Shown here in pieces: positions 43,861 through 55,047 of a stretch of 64,000 nt of DNA. Each line of letters starts with the position of its first letter. The stretch's first letter is position 1. The stretch covers positions 67,732,720 through 67,796,719 of the forward strand of contig CM046000.1 of NCBI GenBank assembly GCA_025175895.1, given 5' to 3'. Below the pieces are notes generated by a model. That model saw only the letters and a list, made by a program, of their open reading frames with translations, did no database searches and was not told where the DNA came from. This DNA comes from Wurfbainia villosa. Lineage: Eukaryota; Streptophyta; Magnoliopsida; Zingiberales; Zingiberaceae. The position numbers and the translations under genes are program-made.

Positions 43861-45567
43861 CTAACCCTTAAGGATGGATTTAGGAACCCAATACAAGTTG
43901 TTTCCTATGGGGTTTACTAAATATTTCTCAGGGATCCATTTTCTCACAATTGTCTTATTTTTTCTCTGACCCCTAGCAATCAAACATTTATAAGCCTTTT
44001 CATTAGTTTTTCCCTTAAATCCAAGGCCTTTCCTATTAAAGCTTTCCCTTTGGCTCCGTATGATCATGTTAAGGGTGTTGGAGCAAATTGTGAATTTTTC
44101 TAGGGCCTTGGTTAAATGATCCACCTTTTCCCTTAACATCCTATTTTCCTCAATGCATGCATCATTAACATTGAGAGGCATATAGTTATCATGTGAGCAT
44201 GCATCATCATCATTAACATTTAAACATACATGTTATAATTTATTTTCTAGATCCTTAATTTGATCAAGCATGCACTTGTTCTTTTTCATAGCCCTAAATA
44301 AATCCTTAGTAAGGCTAGAAATCAAGGAAACTATTTTATTTGGTGAGAGATTCGTTACCATAGTCTCTATGTCTTCTTCTTCGGATGAGGAGGATGATGA
44401 GCCTCCCCCTTTACTAGAGCTCTCCTCACTTGTGCTTCTTTCTTCTTGCTCGGAGGAGGAGGTGGAGGCTAGGTCATCAAATGTCATTAGGGCAAGATTT
44501 GAGTAGACATGTTCTTCTTCTTCATATGATGATGATGAAAAAGAGAAATCATCCCATGTCCTTGCTTTGAGTGCTTTTGTCTTCCCTTTCTCCTCGTCTT
44601 TCTTCTCTTCTTCCTTCTTCTTGCTCCCCTTTTTCTTCTTTTCTTCTTTCTTCCTCCTCTCTTCTTTGCTCTTGTTCAAGAGGGGACAATTATGCCTTAT
44701 GTGTCCCTCTCCTTGGCAATTATAGAAAATTATCTTCCCCCTTGGTCTTCTTCTCCTATCATTTGATTTATTAAATTTAAAATTCTTCAAAGCATGTCTT
44801 ACCTTCCTTACCATGTATGCTTCTTCCGTGCTATCCATGGAGGAGGAGGAGGCTTCATCGGATGAGGAGGGAGTCTCCAACTTCTTCTTCCCCTTGTTGG
44901 CTATTAAGGCTACTCCTCTTAATGGTTGAAGTCTTGGCTCTTCTACTACTCCTTCAAGCCTTGTTTCGTGTAGCTCCATGGTGGAGAAGAATTCCTCCAA
45001 GGTGCTAACTTCTAGGTTTCTGGAGATGTAGAAAGAATCCACCATTGAGCTCCATCTTGAGGACCGGGGAAAGGCATCTATAGCCTTCATTACCATAACC
45101 TGGTTGGAAAGCTTCTCCACTACACTTGTCAAACCGGTTAAAATTTCATTAAACCTAGAATGTAGAGATTTTACCTTCTCTCCCTTTTCGAGTTTAATGT
45201 TTCTTAATTGGGAGCGTAGGACATCTCTCCTCGCTAGTTTGGCCTCGGATGTGCCTTCATGAATCTCTATGAGTTTCTCCCACATCTCCTTGCCACTTGC
45301 ACATTCCCCTATCCAATTCACTTCTGGTTGGGGGAGTACGTTGTAGAGATGGTGCTTTGCCTTTGAGTTCGCCAAGTACTCTTCCCTTTGCCTCTTACTC
45401 CACCTTGATTTCTCCAAAGGCTCCCCTTCTTCATCCCTAGGTATCTCGAAACCGTTTTCCATTATTAATAGAATTTCAAAATCGGTTTCGAAAAATACCT
45501 CCATTCACTTCTTCCACTAAGCGAATTCCCCCTCGACTTTGGTGGGTGAATGTTGGTGCCGACCATC
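43861..45567 (-). pseudogene. gag: Gag of element F
   Basis: Likely start at 45567 (MVGTNIHPP); a frameshift near 45505 leads into the long open part 45504-44233 (423 codons): SSMVDSFYISRNLEV, K/E-rich and S/E-rich low-complexity tracts as in D, and MDSTEEAYMVRKVRHALKNF. The zinc knuckle reads FYNCQGEGHIRHNC, so its first Cys is Phe and metal binding is probably lost. A stop near 44231 is followed by 44181-43861 with NDACIEENRMLREKVDHLTKAL, GLGFKG, RKWIPEKYLVNPIG and a final WVPKSILKG stop. Same end point as Gag of D. Confidence 0.87.
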
Positions 45568-45613
45568 CTTGATTGTTCTTGTGGCAATAGTTAGTCCATT
45601 GACAAGTGCATTG

Positions 45614-45625
45614 GCTCTGATACCA
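45614..45625 (-). promoter_or_regulatory. PBS of element F
   Basis: GCTCTGATACCA, complement of the initiator-Met primer site, two bases from the LTR. Confidence 0.9.
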
Positions 45626-45627
45626 CT

Positions 45628-45840
45628 TGTAGGAACATTGTTGGCCGGCTAGAGGGGGGTGAAAGCCTTCTTTCGTCTTATAAGTGGAAGTCGTTCTTAA
45701 TGGCTCATCTACAAACTTAATTAGCGCAATTGGAATATACTAATATAAACAATTAAGACAAGGAAAAGTAAAGAATAGAGAGCACAAATGCTAACACCAC
45801 AATGTAACGTGGTTCACGGCCTCGCCGCTAATCCACCGGA
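45628..45840 (-). mobile_element. 5' LTR of F, truncated to 213 bp
   Basis: Matches the first part of 41432-42693 and stops after GCTAATCCAC at about 45840, where unrelated minisatellite sequence starts. Confidence 0.85.
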
Positions 45841-46240
45841 GTCAGGGCTTATGAGTTACCTTAGATAAATTGAGGTAATGTCTGCTTAAGAGCTTACAGA
45901 CTACCTAGGCTGAATAGAAAGCGAGGGTATACAAACTACCTCAGCTGAGTAGGATGCGAGGGCTTAAAACTAACTTGGTCAAACAAGAAGAAAGTCGGCA
46001 TGAGGGGCTTACGAATTGCCGCAGTTGAATAAGAAGGAAGTCGGTATGAGGGCTTACGAATTGCGTCGGTCAAATAAGAAGAAAATTGGCACGAGTGTAT
46101 AAGAATTGCCTCAACTAATAAGAAGGAAGTTAGTGTGAGGGCTCATGAACAACGTCGATCGAATAAGAAGAAAATTGGCACAAAGGTTTACGAATTGCCT
46201 CGTTCGAATAAGAAGTAGGCACGAGAGCTAACAAACTCCA
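45841..46240. repeat. Degenerate ~46-bp minisatellite
   Basis: About eight units of the form GAGGGCTTACGAATTGCC + TCGGTCGAATAAGAAGAAAATTGGC, length 43-48 bases, increasingly diverged towards the left. It lies between the truncated LTR of F and the LTR at 46241. It could be the interior of a lost element; no protein is supported. Confidence 0.8.
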
Positions 46241-47295
46241 TGTAGAGGAATCGGTGACCGCGCTAGAGGGGGGTGAATAACATTTTTCACGGTTTCATCA
46301 ATTCTATCATGTCTGTGCTCGTCTACAAGATTGTTACTGCATAGCGGACTACTAAATACAAATAGAAACAAAATACACAAAACAATCACAATCACAAGAC
46401 AAGATTTACATGGTTTGGAATCTACGGTTCCTACTCCATGGGCGGATTTTAGTGTGTACTCTACTAAACCACTTCTTCTTAGAATACAATCTTAAGGTGA
46501 AGAAACCCCTGATAATATGAATTACAACAGTAATACAACCAAAAATAAAATACAAAATATAAAAGAAAATGAAGAAATATAATTGAAAACACTTTACAAA
46601 TGAGAGCTTTTGATCGCTTTTCTTTTTGGTTGCTTTGAAGACTTGGAATTGCACCAACACTTCCCTTCAAATCCCTCAAGAATCGATGCCTCAAAATCCT
46701 CCCATCAAGGTCCTTTTATAACTCAGCTTGGGTTGATTTTTTACCTTCTAGTCGATTGTTCTTACCCAACAGTCCACTTGTCACTTAGCTGTTGTCTCTA
46801 ATGGACTAATCCACAATAGATTAGGCCACACAAGTCGACTGCTCTAACCCATCAGTTGATTGCTCATATCCATCAGCTGACTGGACTTACATAGCAGTCG
46901 ACTACGAACCTTTCTGTGCTCATGTCCACAAATTTCAATCGACTACAATCCATGGCAGTCTACTGCTCAAGGCCAGTCGATTGCCTATACATAGCAGTCG
47001 ACGGCCAGTGGCACACAACAGTAGTCAAGCCTCTAGTCAACTACTAACCAGTCGACTGGTCATAATCTAAGTCGACTACTCTGAGTCAACTAGGCTCTAA
47101 AGTGTCAAACACTCAGCCAGTTGATTGGTCCATAACAAAGTCGACTAGTGAACCTCAAAAATGAGGTTTAACCCAATTATGATCCCCTCATACTTGATAA
47201 CCACCGATAGCCTAGACCTAACCCTTCTAGCCACCTCCATCAATCTCACACCTCTCGAATCCCTCGAGTCCATGACTCTTCATCCTTCATTTTAG
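46241..47295 (-). mobile_element. Family H LTR (minus), interrupted by J
   Basis: Starts TGTAGAGGAATCGG and shares its layout with 4680-5411 (G-run plus TGAATAA, TTCCTACTCCA, TTTACAAA blocks). About ten GTCGACT-type palindromic words lie at 46815-47145. No PBS precedes it, so it is a 3' or solo LTR of a minus-strand element. It ends at 47295 where gypsy LTR J begins; the remainder should lie beyond J, outside the window. Confidence 0.72.
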
Positions 47296-47582
47296 TGATG
47301 CGTCAATTCCGCAAGTTCACGTCCATCATCAAGTAATAAAATATCGATCCCATAGAGGCTTTGTTATATACTAGATGTTTTGCAAGAAAAGATTATCTAG
47401 AAGATTCAAATAGTTGAGAAATAGTAAAAGAGATAAAATAGATAGTTTGAGATACGAATAGAGAACTAGTTTATGGGGGAACCCTAGGACTTTGGTTTTG
47501 CTACAATGTAGGATATCTTGGCAACTCTTGGTTAATGTATTCTTGAATGAAACCTCTCTATGTATAAAATATGTTTTGGAAC

Positions 47583-47935
47583 ATTCATAGGTCGATGAAC
47601 TTGTTTCAACGACGGGCACGTATCATGTACCCAAGTAGATCACTACATTTAATGAATGATCTCAAAGATATACTTAGATTCTAAGGTAGGTTATGAAATA
47701 TCTTTTCGGAGTATCCATAGGTCGATGAACTTGTTGCAACGGTAGGCACCTATCACATACTCAGGCATATCACTACAGTTAATGAAAACCCTAGAGATAG
47801 ATCATGAAAGCCTAGAGAGAGTCTAATTGCTTTTTAGTACATTCATAGGTCGATGAACTTGTTGCAACGGCGGGCACCTGTCACATACCCAACAAGATCA
47901 CTATAATTAATGAAAACCCTAAATTATAACAGGTT
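47583..47935. repeat. Three ~129-bp tandem repeats
   Basis: CATAGGTCGATGAACTTGTT recurs with GTCGATGAAC starting at 47591, 47721 and 47849 (periods 130 and 128), each followed by GGGCAC-TATCA and ATCACTA-AATGAA. Copies two and three are closest. Confidence 0.88.
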
Positions 47936-48618
47936 CTCATGATTGGTTATACAAATTTAGGATATAAAAACCCTAAAGAATGCTGAAACGCGATCAACAA
48001 ACTCATAATGCAAACCATATGTAGCATAAAACCAATTCAAGAAATTAGCAATGAAATAAATAAAAGAATCATACAATCCAAGACAAACTAACAAAGAGCT
48101 ACTCCCTAATCATATGGAACAAGACTACTCCATAAAGGAGTTACAAAACATAGGAGATAGAAAATAAAGAATTAACTCAGGGTCCTATGCTCTGCATGTA
48201 TTGTCCTCGGCTCCTAAGTCATGATCCTCCTTCGAGAAATCCCAAGGATCAGAGAGATCCAAAAGGGTCCGGATGATCCCTAATGATCTGGGATTCTTGA
48301 ATAAAGTGGAATCCCTTTCTCCTTGGTCATGGAGTCTTTTTATAGCTTTACTTGGAAAAGAATTCATCAATTTCGTTACCAAAATGGCTGAATTTGGCAC
48401 GGTCGTGCAATTTAGCATGACCGGGGCATACCATTTAGCATGACCTTGGCATGTCAGGTACTATGAAGACCTGACACACCCCGAGATCAGGCGTATTGAA
48501 GGTGTATGGCATGGGCATGCCCCTTGGCATGCCCTGGGCATGTTGGTTGTTGTGAGCTTCGGAAAATATGTGTTATGGCTCCATTCGTTCCCTGTTTTGT
48601 CATGGCTTCCCTCCATGG

Positions 48619-49953
48619 TGTTGGAGGATCATGGCCCGGCTAGCAGGGGGGATGAATAGCCTACAATGCTCGATGGACTTCTCTCGCTCATAATCTTCTA
48701 CAATCTTGTTAGCCTAGTGGAATACTAATGATAATACTAAAGACAATTAAGACTAAAACAAAGTAAAGAGAAAAAAATACAAATAAGTCGATGTAACGTG
48801 ATTCACGATCCTTGTAGCTAATCCACGACAATCCATTAGGTGGATCACTCCCTCAACCAATCCACTAACTTCTCCTTTAGATCAAACAAGGTGGAGAGAA
48901 ACCTTCTTACACAAACTCTTCCTCTTACAATAAGATAGAGATAGAATTAAGGAAGAGGAGAGTAAAAGCATTTAGAGCACTTGGAGCACACTTACGAGTG
49001 GAAGCATTAGCTGCCCCAAGGCCCCCAACCCCTCTTTTTATAGAGAAGAGGGGTTTCTTCCCATTGAGCATGTAGCAGACGACCGTTGCATGCCATCAGT
49101 CGGCTGTTGTCCTTCCAACAACATCTGACCACGCCTGATTTGCGGTCGTTACAACCCAATGGCACACTAATCAGTCGACTGATGACACTAGCAATCAACT
49201 GATCGAGATATCAGTCGACTCAAAATATTTATGTGCCCTAGTCCACTTATAATAGGAGACTACCATCCCTTGGCAGTCGGCTAATGGTGGAGAAGTCGAC
49301 GGCTAGCTTTTGGCAGTTGACTATTGGGCCACAAAATCCTAATTGAAACTGGTCAACTAGCAGTCAACTCAGACAAGTCGATTGATATCTATATCAGTCG
49401 ACTATTTTCAGGTAAAATATCAAACAACAAATTGTTTGAGCATCCGACCATTGAGTAAAATGTCAAACACTAAGTTTGAACATCCGACACTTGATCTTAT
49501 CCATTTGGCCAAGTTCACCTAACTTGAGCTACCCCATCCCGGGTTACAATCGCTCCACTCTCATCTCCCATTGAGTCCCTCACCAAAGCTCTCTCCCTCG
49601 AGCCTACATCCTTCGAATGTACTAAACATGCAGCTTCACCCATGCCATTCTTCGTGTCTTGCCCTGAAGTCTACTTCCTTTTGCTTCACTCTATTTGCTC
49701 CTTGTCCGGCGGTCCCTCGGATGCACCAAGTTCATGGCTTCCACCTCCCCCCCTCGCCCCGTGCAATCCTTCACCGACTCAAGGATCAGAGCCATGAGAT
49801 GATGAACTTGCCAATGCTTCATCAAGTAAACAATGTGTCTTTCACCAAGTCCTGCATAACTTGAACACACACATCAAACACATAACAACCTAACATAAAC
49901 TCTTTGCCACACACATCAAAACCATGATCATACTTGGGTTGATTGCTATAACA
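48619..49953 (-). mobile_element. Solo Sirevirus-type LTR, TSD CATGG
   Basis: 1335 bp from TGTTGGAGGATC to GCTATAACA with CATGG at 48614-48618 and 49954-49958. Layout matches the LTRs of D and F on the minus strand (GGCCCGGCTAGCAGGGGGGATGAATAG near the left end; CTAACTTAAACTCTTTGCCACACA-like wording near the right end). Palindromic AGTCGACT words lie at 49085-49400; minus-strand TATA at about 49033-49044. Confidence 0.92.
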
Positions 49954-50132
49954 CATGGCTCTATTATGCCTTCTTTTGTCCCTCCAGAGAGTAAAAACAT
50001 TGAAACCGCAATCATCTGAACTAAAAAAGAAATATAAGATTTAATGCTATATTTTATGCATGCAATGTGAATGAAATGCTAGAAAAACATGCTAAATAAA
50101 CCCTAAAATATGCATGTGATTCACACTCATCA

Positions 50133-51118
50133 CAACCCCAAACATAAACTTTTGCTTGTCCTCAAGCAAAGAAAAAGAAAGAAACTATATGTTGGAATCA
50201 TGATAACTTGTTAGAAACCCACCCTAAGTTATAAATTACTTAGTCTTATCGATTCATTCTTGGTGGCTTAGCTTGAAAGAACCTTGTGTAGTGCATTTGA
50301 GTTTTGACCTTTAAGGTTTTGGAAACTAGTCCAAGTTTTCATTCCCTCTACCATGTTCCTTCCCGTTACCATGTTCCTCTCATACCCGACATAAAGACAC
50401 TTACCTGCCAATGAGCTTGGATCATCCTTTCGCTAACATACTTAGTCTCGAAGGAGCATCAATAGTCAAGGAAAAGAAATGTAGGAAATAAAAATCAAGC
50501 ATTTCCCCAGTAACTAGTTAGCCTCAAAGGGGCACCTATATGGGTGTTTCCCCAGTAGCTACTTGGTCTCAATGAGGTGATTTGATGATATTCCATTTTT
50601 CTTTTTCTCTCTTTCTTTTTTTTTTATATTCAGATTTTTTTTTTCTCTTTTATTTTCAAACACTTTTTTTTTCTTTTTTTTTTAATCCTGAGTCGAATGT
50701 TTTTCTAGTAACCAAGTATTACAAAAGGCTCATGGAAATTTGAGTACCAGTTCGATGTAGTGAACTTAGGTTTTATTGGATACCTCTACCCTAGAGATTG
50801 TGTAAAGATTGAAACAAGGTTTTTATCAAGTAGGCCAAAAGGGCCTTCATTGATCTAGCTATGTTCAGTTATACTACTTTGGATAGAGGAACAACAGGTT
50901 ATCAATGTATAGGAATATACAAGGGAATATGCTAACAATGCAAGGAAACATGCGGAGGATGTACTAAAAAAAATTATGCTAAACATGAAAAGTATACAAA
51001 AGCTATCAGTAGGAATTTATTCAAATCATGAAAAACATTCAAAGGTAGCCCCCCCCCCCCCAAAAAAATTTAAAATATGCATTGTCCTCAATGTATACAA
51101 GGTTAACACTAAATTAAA
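50133..51118 (-). other. 3' untranslated region of J
   Basis: No ORF supported. On the minus strand: a G-run (13 C at 51049-51061 on the plus strand), ATTGAGGACAATGCATATTTT, a purine-rich stretch (T-runs at 50585-50690), CTTGAGGACAAGCAAAAG at about 50170-50153 and the TTTGGGGTTG polypurine tract next to the LTR (50133-50142). Confidence 0.6.
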
Positions 51119-51945
51119 CTACTGAGGAGGAGGTGGTGGAAAGAAATGACCTTGTGAAATGTGCCACTGATACATGACATCTATCATTTGCCTCTGCTCC
51201 CTGAGTTCGGCCCGCTGCTCCCTTAAGTCTATGTGTAGTGCACCAAGGGAGGACTGAATCCCAACATATGCATCATCAGAAGTACTAGTACCTACAAAAG
51301 ATGTGCCACCAAAATAAAAAGAATGTATAAGGGGGTCGACTCTAATAGGTTGTATTGTAGTGGACTCCAAGGGGTCAAAATATGTAACTATGTTGGCCAT
51401 GAGCTAGTTGGCTCGGTTCCTCACTATTGTTTCCTCAGGATTTGGAAGTGTGAGGGGAAAATGATCCTTAAAACTAAAAAATATCTACCTTCATTTATAG
51501 TGATCATTCTCATGGCCATACATGCATCAAGATAAATCTTAGGGCTAAGTGGAATTGACTCTAATCCATCAAGATTACACCCCAAGGCTAATTCTATTTG
51601 AGTTATTAAACCACCAACTAAGATTGATTCTGTCGAACTTTTTTCTATTTTTACCAAATCCTTAATAAAATGTGAGCAGTATCAATATTTATATTGTTTA
51701 TTATGGCCTATAAAATAATCATTCACTTTGTCTGTCAACACCTTCACTATCTCCTCGACCAAAGATTGTATTAGCCATTACCCTATGAAGGTACCTAAAA
51801 ATTGGGTTAGGGAGGTTTGAAGATTTAGATCTAGAAGGATCATAAGTGTCAGTACCTTTTGAAATTTCTTCCTAAAATAAAAAGTCTTGAAATCCCTTAG
51901 GTAATCTCCTCTCTCCTCCACATGGTAAATCATAAACATTATTAA
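51119..51945 (-). pseudogene. Putative plant transposon protein (PTPD-like), C-terminal part
   Basis: Minus-strand remnant in several frames. Near 51940-51872: NNVYDLPCGGERRLPKGFQDFLF; then PNPIFRYLHRVMANTIFGRGDSEGV (about 51810-51750); then 51657-51424: LVGGLITQIELALGCNLDGLE and PLSPKIYLDACMAMRMI; and 51400-51119: HIDLREQRAELREQRQMIDVMYQW ending in PPPPPQ. This order matches the 'putative plant transposon protein' domain found in plant gypsy-associated ORFs. Function is unknown to me. Broken by stops and cut at its N-terminus by L1. Confidence 0.6.
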
Positions 51946-51949
51946 ATTG

Positions 51950-52725
51950 GTAGAGAGAGAAGCTCTGGCTTCTCTCTACGTTCCCTAGGATCTCGGCGGT
52001 GGCGGCTGGCGTTGGAAAGGCGGAGCAGCAGTGACGGTGTATCCTGAGCTCCAGGAGCTGGTGAAGAACACTCACGCACGGGAAGATACAACAAGCCAAG
52101 GAGAGCGTCGGAGATCGGAGGGTGAAGTGGGTAGTGGAATCAGCAGCTGAGGCCCAAGGACGCGAAAGACACTTCCTTGGCAAAACCTAAGGTGCATACA
52201 GGTAACGTAATTTGTTTCCGCAGGAGAGGGCAGACAACAGCTAGCAACAGCGGAATAGCGGAGGAAAGGACAGCCGGTGGGGAAACAGGGTGGTGGAGCA
52301 ACCGGGAGCAACGGAACCTAGGTTCAACGAGCGACAGATCCCAAAGCTCTCAAGGAGACCCCAGCGGCTACTCCTAAAGCTTTCAGGGAGAACCCAGTTG
52401 CAGCATTTCTTCTGATGGACTAAGGGGTCATTACCCAGAGTTCGCCGGAGACGGGAGGAAGACGGAAGGCAAGGACGGTGGTAGGTGAGCAGCAGAAGGC
52501 GTACGGTACGGAAGGCACGGACAACGAGAAGACAAAAGGAACGGTTGCTTTTCAAATTTCCGGATCTAGCGAAAGTTCACCCGGGACCACCTTTCCTAGA
52601 CTTCTCCGAAAACCCACAACCCGTTTAACTTACGCCAAGACAACGCGATAGCCCGATAGCCTGCATAACACAGGGCAAAGGACATGCGAGGAGGGGGGAA
52701 AATTCCTCGACGAGGATAGAAGCCC
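51950..52725 (+). other. 5' UTR of L1
   Basis: About 780 bases, GC-rich with A/G bias, no RNA gene recognised. Open frames on the minus strand here are shadows of composition. The internal promoter of the LINE would lie in this stretch (inference). Confidence 0.55.
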
Positions 52726-52887
52726 TTGCACTGGGACACTGCTGGAAGCTCAACAGAGAGACTGCAGAGGCTGGATAATCAAACATCGGAAGGAAATGGA
52801 CCTGGAAAGGAAACCAAGAACACTCAACAAGGGGAGGTAACTGACAGACATGAGACTGGGGAAAAGGAAGAAGGACGTCAAGCACCA

Positions 52888-55047
52888 ATGGCGTCGGAGC
52901 CCACAGAACCACCAGAAATGAGTAAGACACACAAATGGTCTGATCTTTTCAGAGAGAATAGAGTGTATAGTTCAGATACCGCCCTGAAACAATTCCAGAA
53001 GCAAGAAGGACGAGCGAAATTAGGTGCTGAGGATCTAGAAGCAATAGAAGAATCAGTGGGATTTTGTCTAATTGGCAGGTTCCTAGGGAGGTTTCTAGGA
53101 TGGAGGGCACTAAAAGGGATCACAGCAAGATGGCGGGCACCGCATAAGCTCCTTATGCATAACTCCTTATGGATGGTGTTTAAATTTGCAAGTAAAGAGT
53201 TGCGGGATGCAGTCTTAGAAGGAGGGCCATACATTGCATACGGGAGTCCCCTATACCTCAAAACATTACCGACGTGTTTCTCCTTCGGGGAGGAATCTCA
53301 AGCTCAGATTCCAGTGTGGATGCAAATACGCGGACTGCCTTTGGACTGCTGGTCCACCTCAGGGCTAAGCAAAGTAGCCTCACAAGTTGGCACACCACTA
53401 TATACAGACAGGTACACCAAAGTAAGAGAGCGGGTTAATTATGCCAGAGTCTTGGTAGAAGTGGATATCTCCAAGGAACTGCCCACAATCATAGCCATCA
53501 CGCTGCCGGATAGATACAGAATCACGGACTTAGAGGTCAAATTTGAATCCAATCTGAAACTCTGTAAATCTTGCAAGCTAATGGGCCACTACCATGGGGA
53601 CTGTCCAACGACTGTGAGGGGACAACAACCAGCAGCGCCAATGGAGGCAATGGAGGTAACGAACCAACAAATGATAGTATATGTGGATGCTGCAACAAGG
53701 GGAATAGCGATAGGGAGGAAGCAATTTACAGAGGAAAATACAAAGGAAAGCACACCAGAATGGGAATGCAGTAATAACAGTAAAGGAGAGTGGCAATATA
53801 ACGAAAAGAGGAAGAAACAACACCGCGAAGATATGCAAATGAGACAGGCAAGAATAGATGTAACAGGGACTACATGCAGACAGGAAGGCAACACATGCAG
53901 CCAAGGTAGCCAAGGAGGACAAAGGAAACACGGCAAACAAACGAATAAAGGAAAGGAGCAAGCGAGTCCAGCAAAAGCAGAGCAGCAAGAGCAGAATGGG
54001 CAAAATGGGAACGCAGAAGTGCATAGACTAGTTAGATCAACATCAGGGGATCAGCTGAATCCGGCGCATGGTACACAGGATGGGGCAAGAAATCCGAGGG
54101 AAAAGCAGTTGATAACCGGCAAGGAGAAATCAGATCGGGAAATAATTTTGGGAGCAACAATATCAGATAAAGGGACATTTGTACAGACTGGCACCAAAAC
54201 TGGCACGCATGGCAGCAGTGAAATACATGCAAAAGAGAGAACATTCAGGCAGCAAGAATCAAACAGGGAGGGGGAAATCATACAGGAGCCTGAGGCATTG
54301 GCCAGGACTAACACGGGAAATATAATGAGTACCAGAATGGGGCTTAGTATACAGGAAAAAATCGAGCATACAATAGGGGATCGGGGCAACTCATTAAAGG
54401 ATAGATTAACAACAAATGCAGAGAAACCGGTCAGTCTCAGACGGAGTATCAGGGGAAAAGGAGGGAATAATGACAAGCAGAATGATGAACAGGAAGAAAT
54501 GGGCAATAATAACAGGCATATACACAGTATAAGAACAGAACAGTAACCTGTATATCACGAGAACAGAGCAATAAGGATATCGACGGAAACAATACAAATA
54601 ATAAGATCAGAAGCATGGCCAGTGGATAATGGGGGAAAAGAGTACTCAGAGATAAGTGGAAAAAACATAACAATGAAACTGTCAGGAGAACATGATGCAG
54701 AAATATCAGGCAGTCCAAGTGAAAGAGTGGAAGAACAGAAGATAACATCCAGCAGCATAATACAGGAGCATAAACAATATACTGATGGGAAGGTGAATAG
54801 TGGGCAAGTAGATTCACAAGATGGCCAAGTCAGTAACTTCCCGTTGATTATCCTAGGGTTACCAGCTGCCCGATGGGGCAAGAAAGAAGCATCAATAAAA
54901 ACAAATGGAGACAAAGAAACACAGGAGGAAGATCTACAAGACACACAAGAACAGATAGAGAAAAGGGCAAGATTGAACGGGGAACAGAAACATGAAAAGC
55001 AAGGGAAGAACACCAATGCTAGACGGCGGAAGCCGGCTGCAAAATGA
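52888..55047 (+). pseudogene. L1 ORF1 (DUF4283, zinc knuckle) with one nonsense codon
   Basis: The frame is open from 52726; I favour the ATG at 52888 (MASEPTEPPEM), before a typical KWSDLF start. The first half is a DUF4283-type RNA-binding domain (SLWMVFKFASKELRDAVLEGG, PVWMQIRGLPLDCWS). A CCHC knuckle follows (CKSCKLMGHYHGDC; C280, C283, H288, C293 counted from 52726), then a long Q/E/G/K-rich region. A TAA at 54544-54546 stops it, but the same frame stays open to a TGA at 55045-55047 (GLPAARWGKKE, RRRKPAAK), so ORF1 was about 720 residues with a single nonsense change. It would coat L1 RNA in a ribonucleoprotein. Confidence 0.85.

Larger units (their letters stand above)
41432..45840 (-). 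mobile_element. Gag-only Sirevirus-like element F (minus)
   Basis: Minus-strand element: 5' LTR fragment 45628-45840 (truncated on the outside), PBS 45614-45625, gag 45567-43861, non-coding 3' region with polypurine-like tracts, 3' LTR 41432-42693. No pol domain anywhere. Gag and 3' region are homologous to those of D, but with enough divergence to be an independent, older insertion. LTR ends also match (GGCCGGCTAGAGGGGGGTGAATAG near the end that abuts the PBS). Confidence 0.87.
47296..50132 (-). mobile_element. 3' LTR of J, interrupted by solo LTR
   Basis: Plus-strand ends TGATGCGTC and CACTCATCA form TGATG/CATCA inverted termini. About 1.5 kb remain after removing the solo LTR 48619-49953 and one CATGG. 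Towards its left it holds the AAAATATCGATCCCATAGAG stretch that recurs near the ends of Athila-type LTRs, and three ~129-bp repeats. Confidence 0.62.
47296..51949 (-). mobile_element. Athila-like Ty3/gypsy element J (minus), partial
   Basis: Minus-strand 3' part: an ORF of the 'putative plant transposon protein' type, a 3' untranslated region with the ATTGAGGACAATGCATATTTT and G-run words typical of Athila/Tat elements, a polypurine tract, and a 3' LTR (47296-50132, containing a solo LTR). The rest lies beyond the L1 insertion at about 51950. The group name is inferred from these non-coding signatures; no RT is present to confirm it. Confidence 0.6.

Noticed and set aside
53578..54597. Long minus-strand frames (up to 151 codons) opposite L1 ORF1
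   Set aside because: Shadows of the Q/E/K-rich ORF1 coding sequence; hydrophobic runs result from reading A/G-rich codons backwards.
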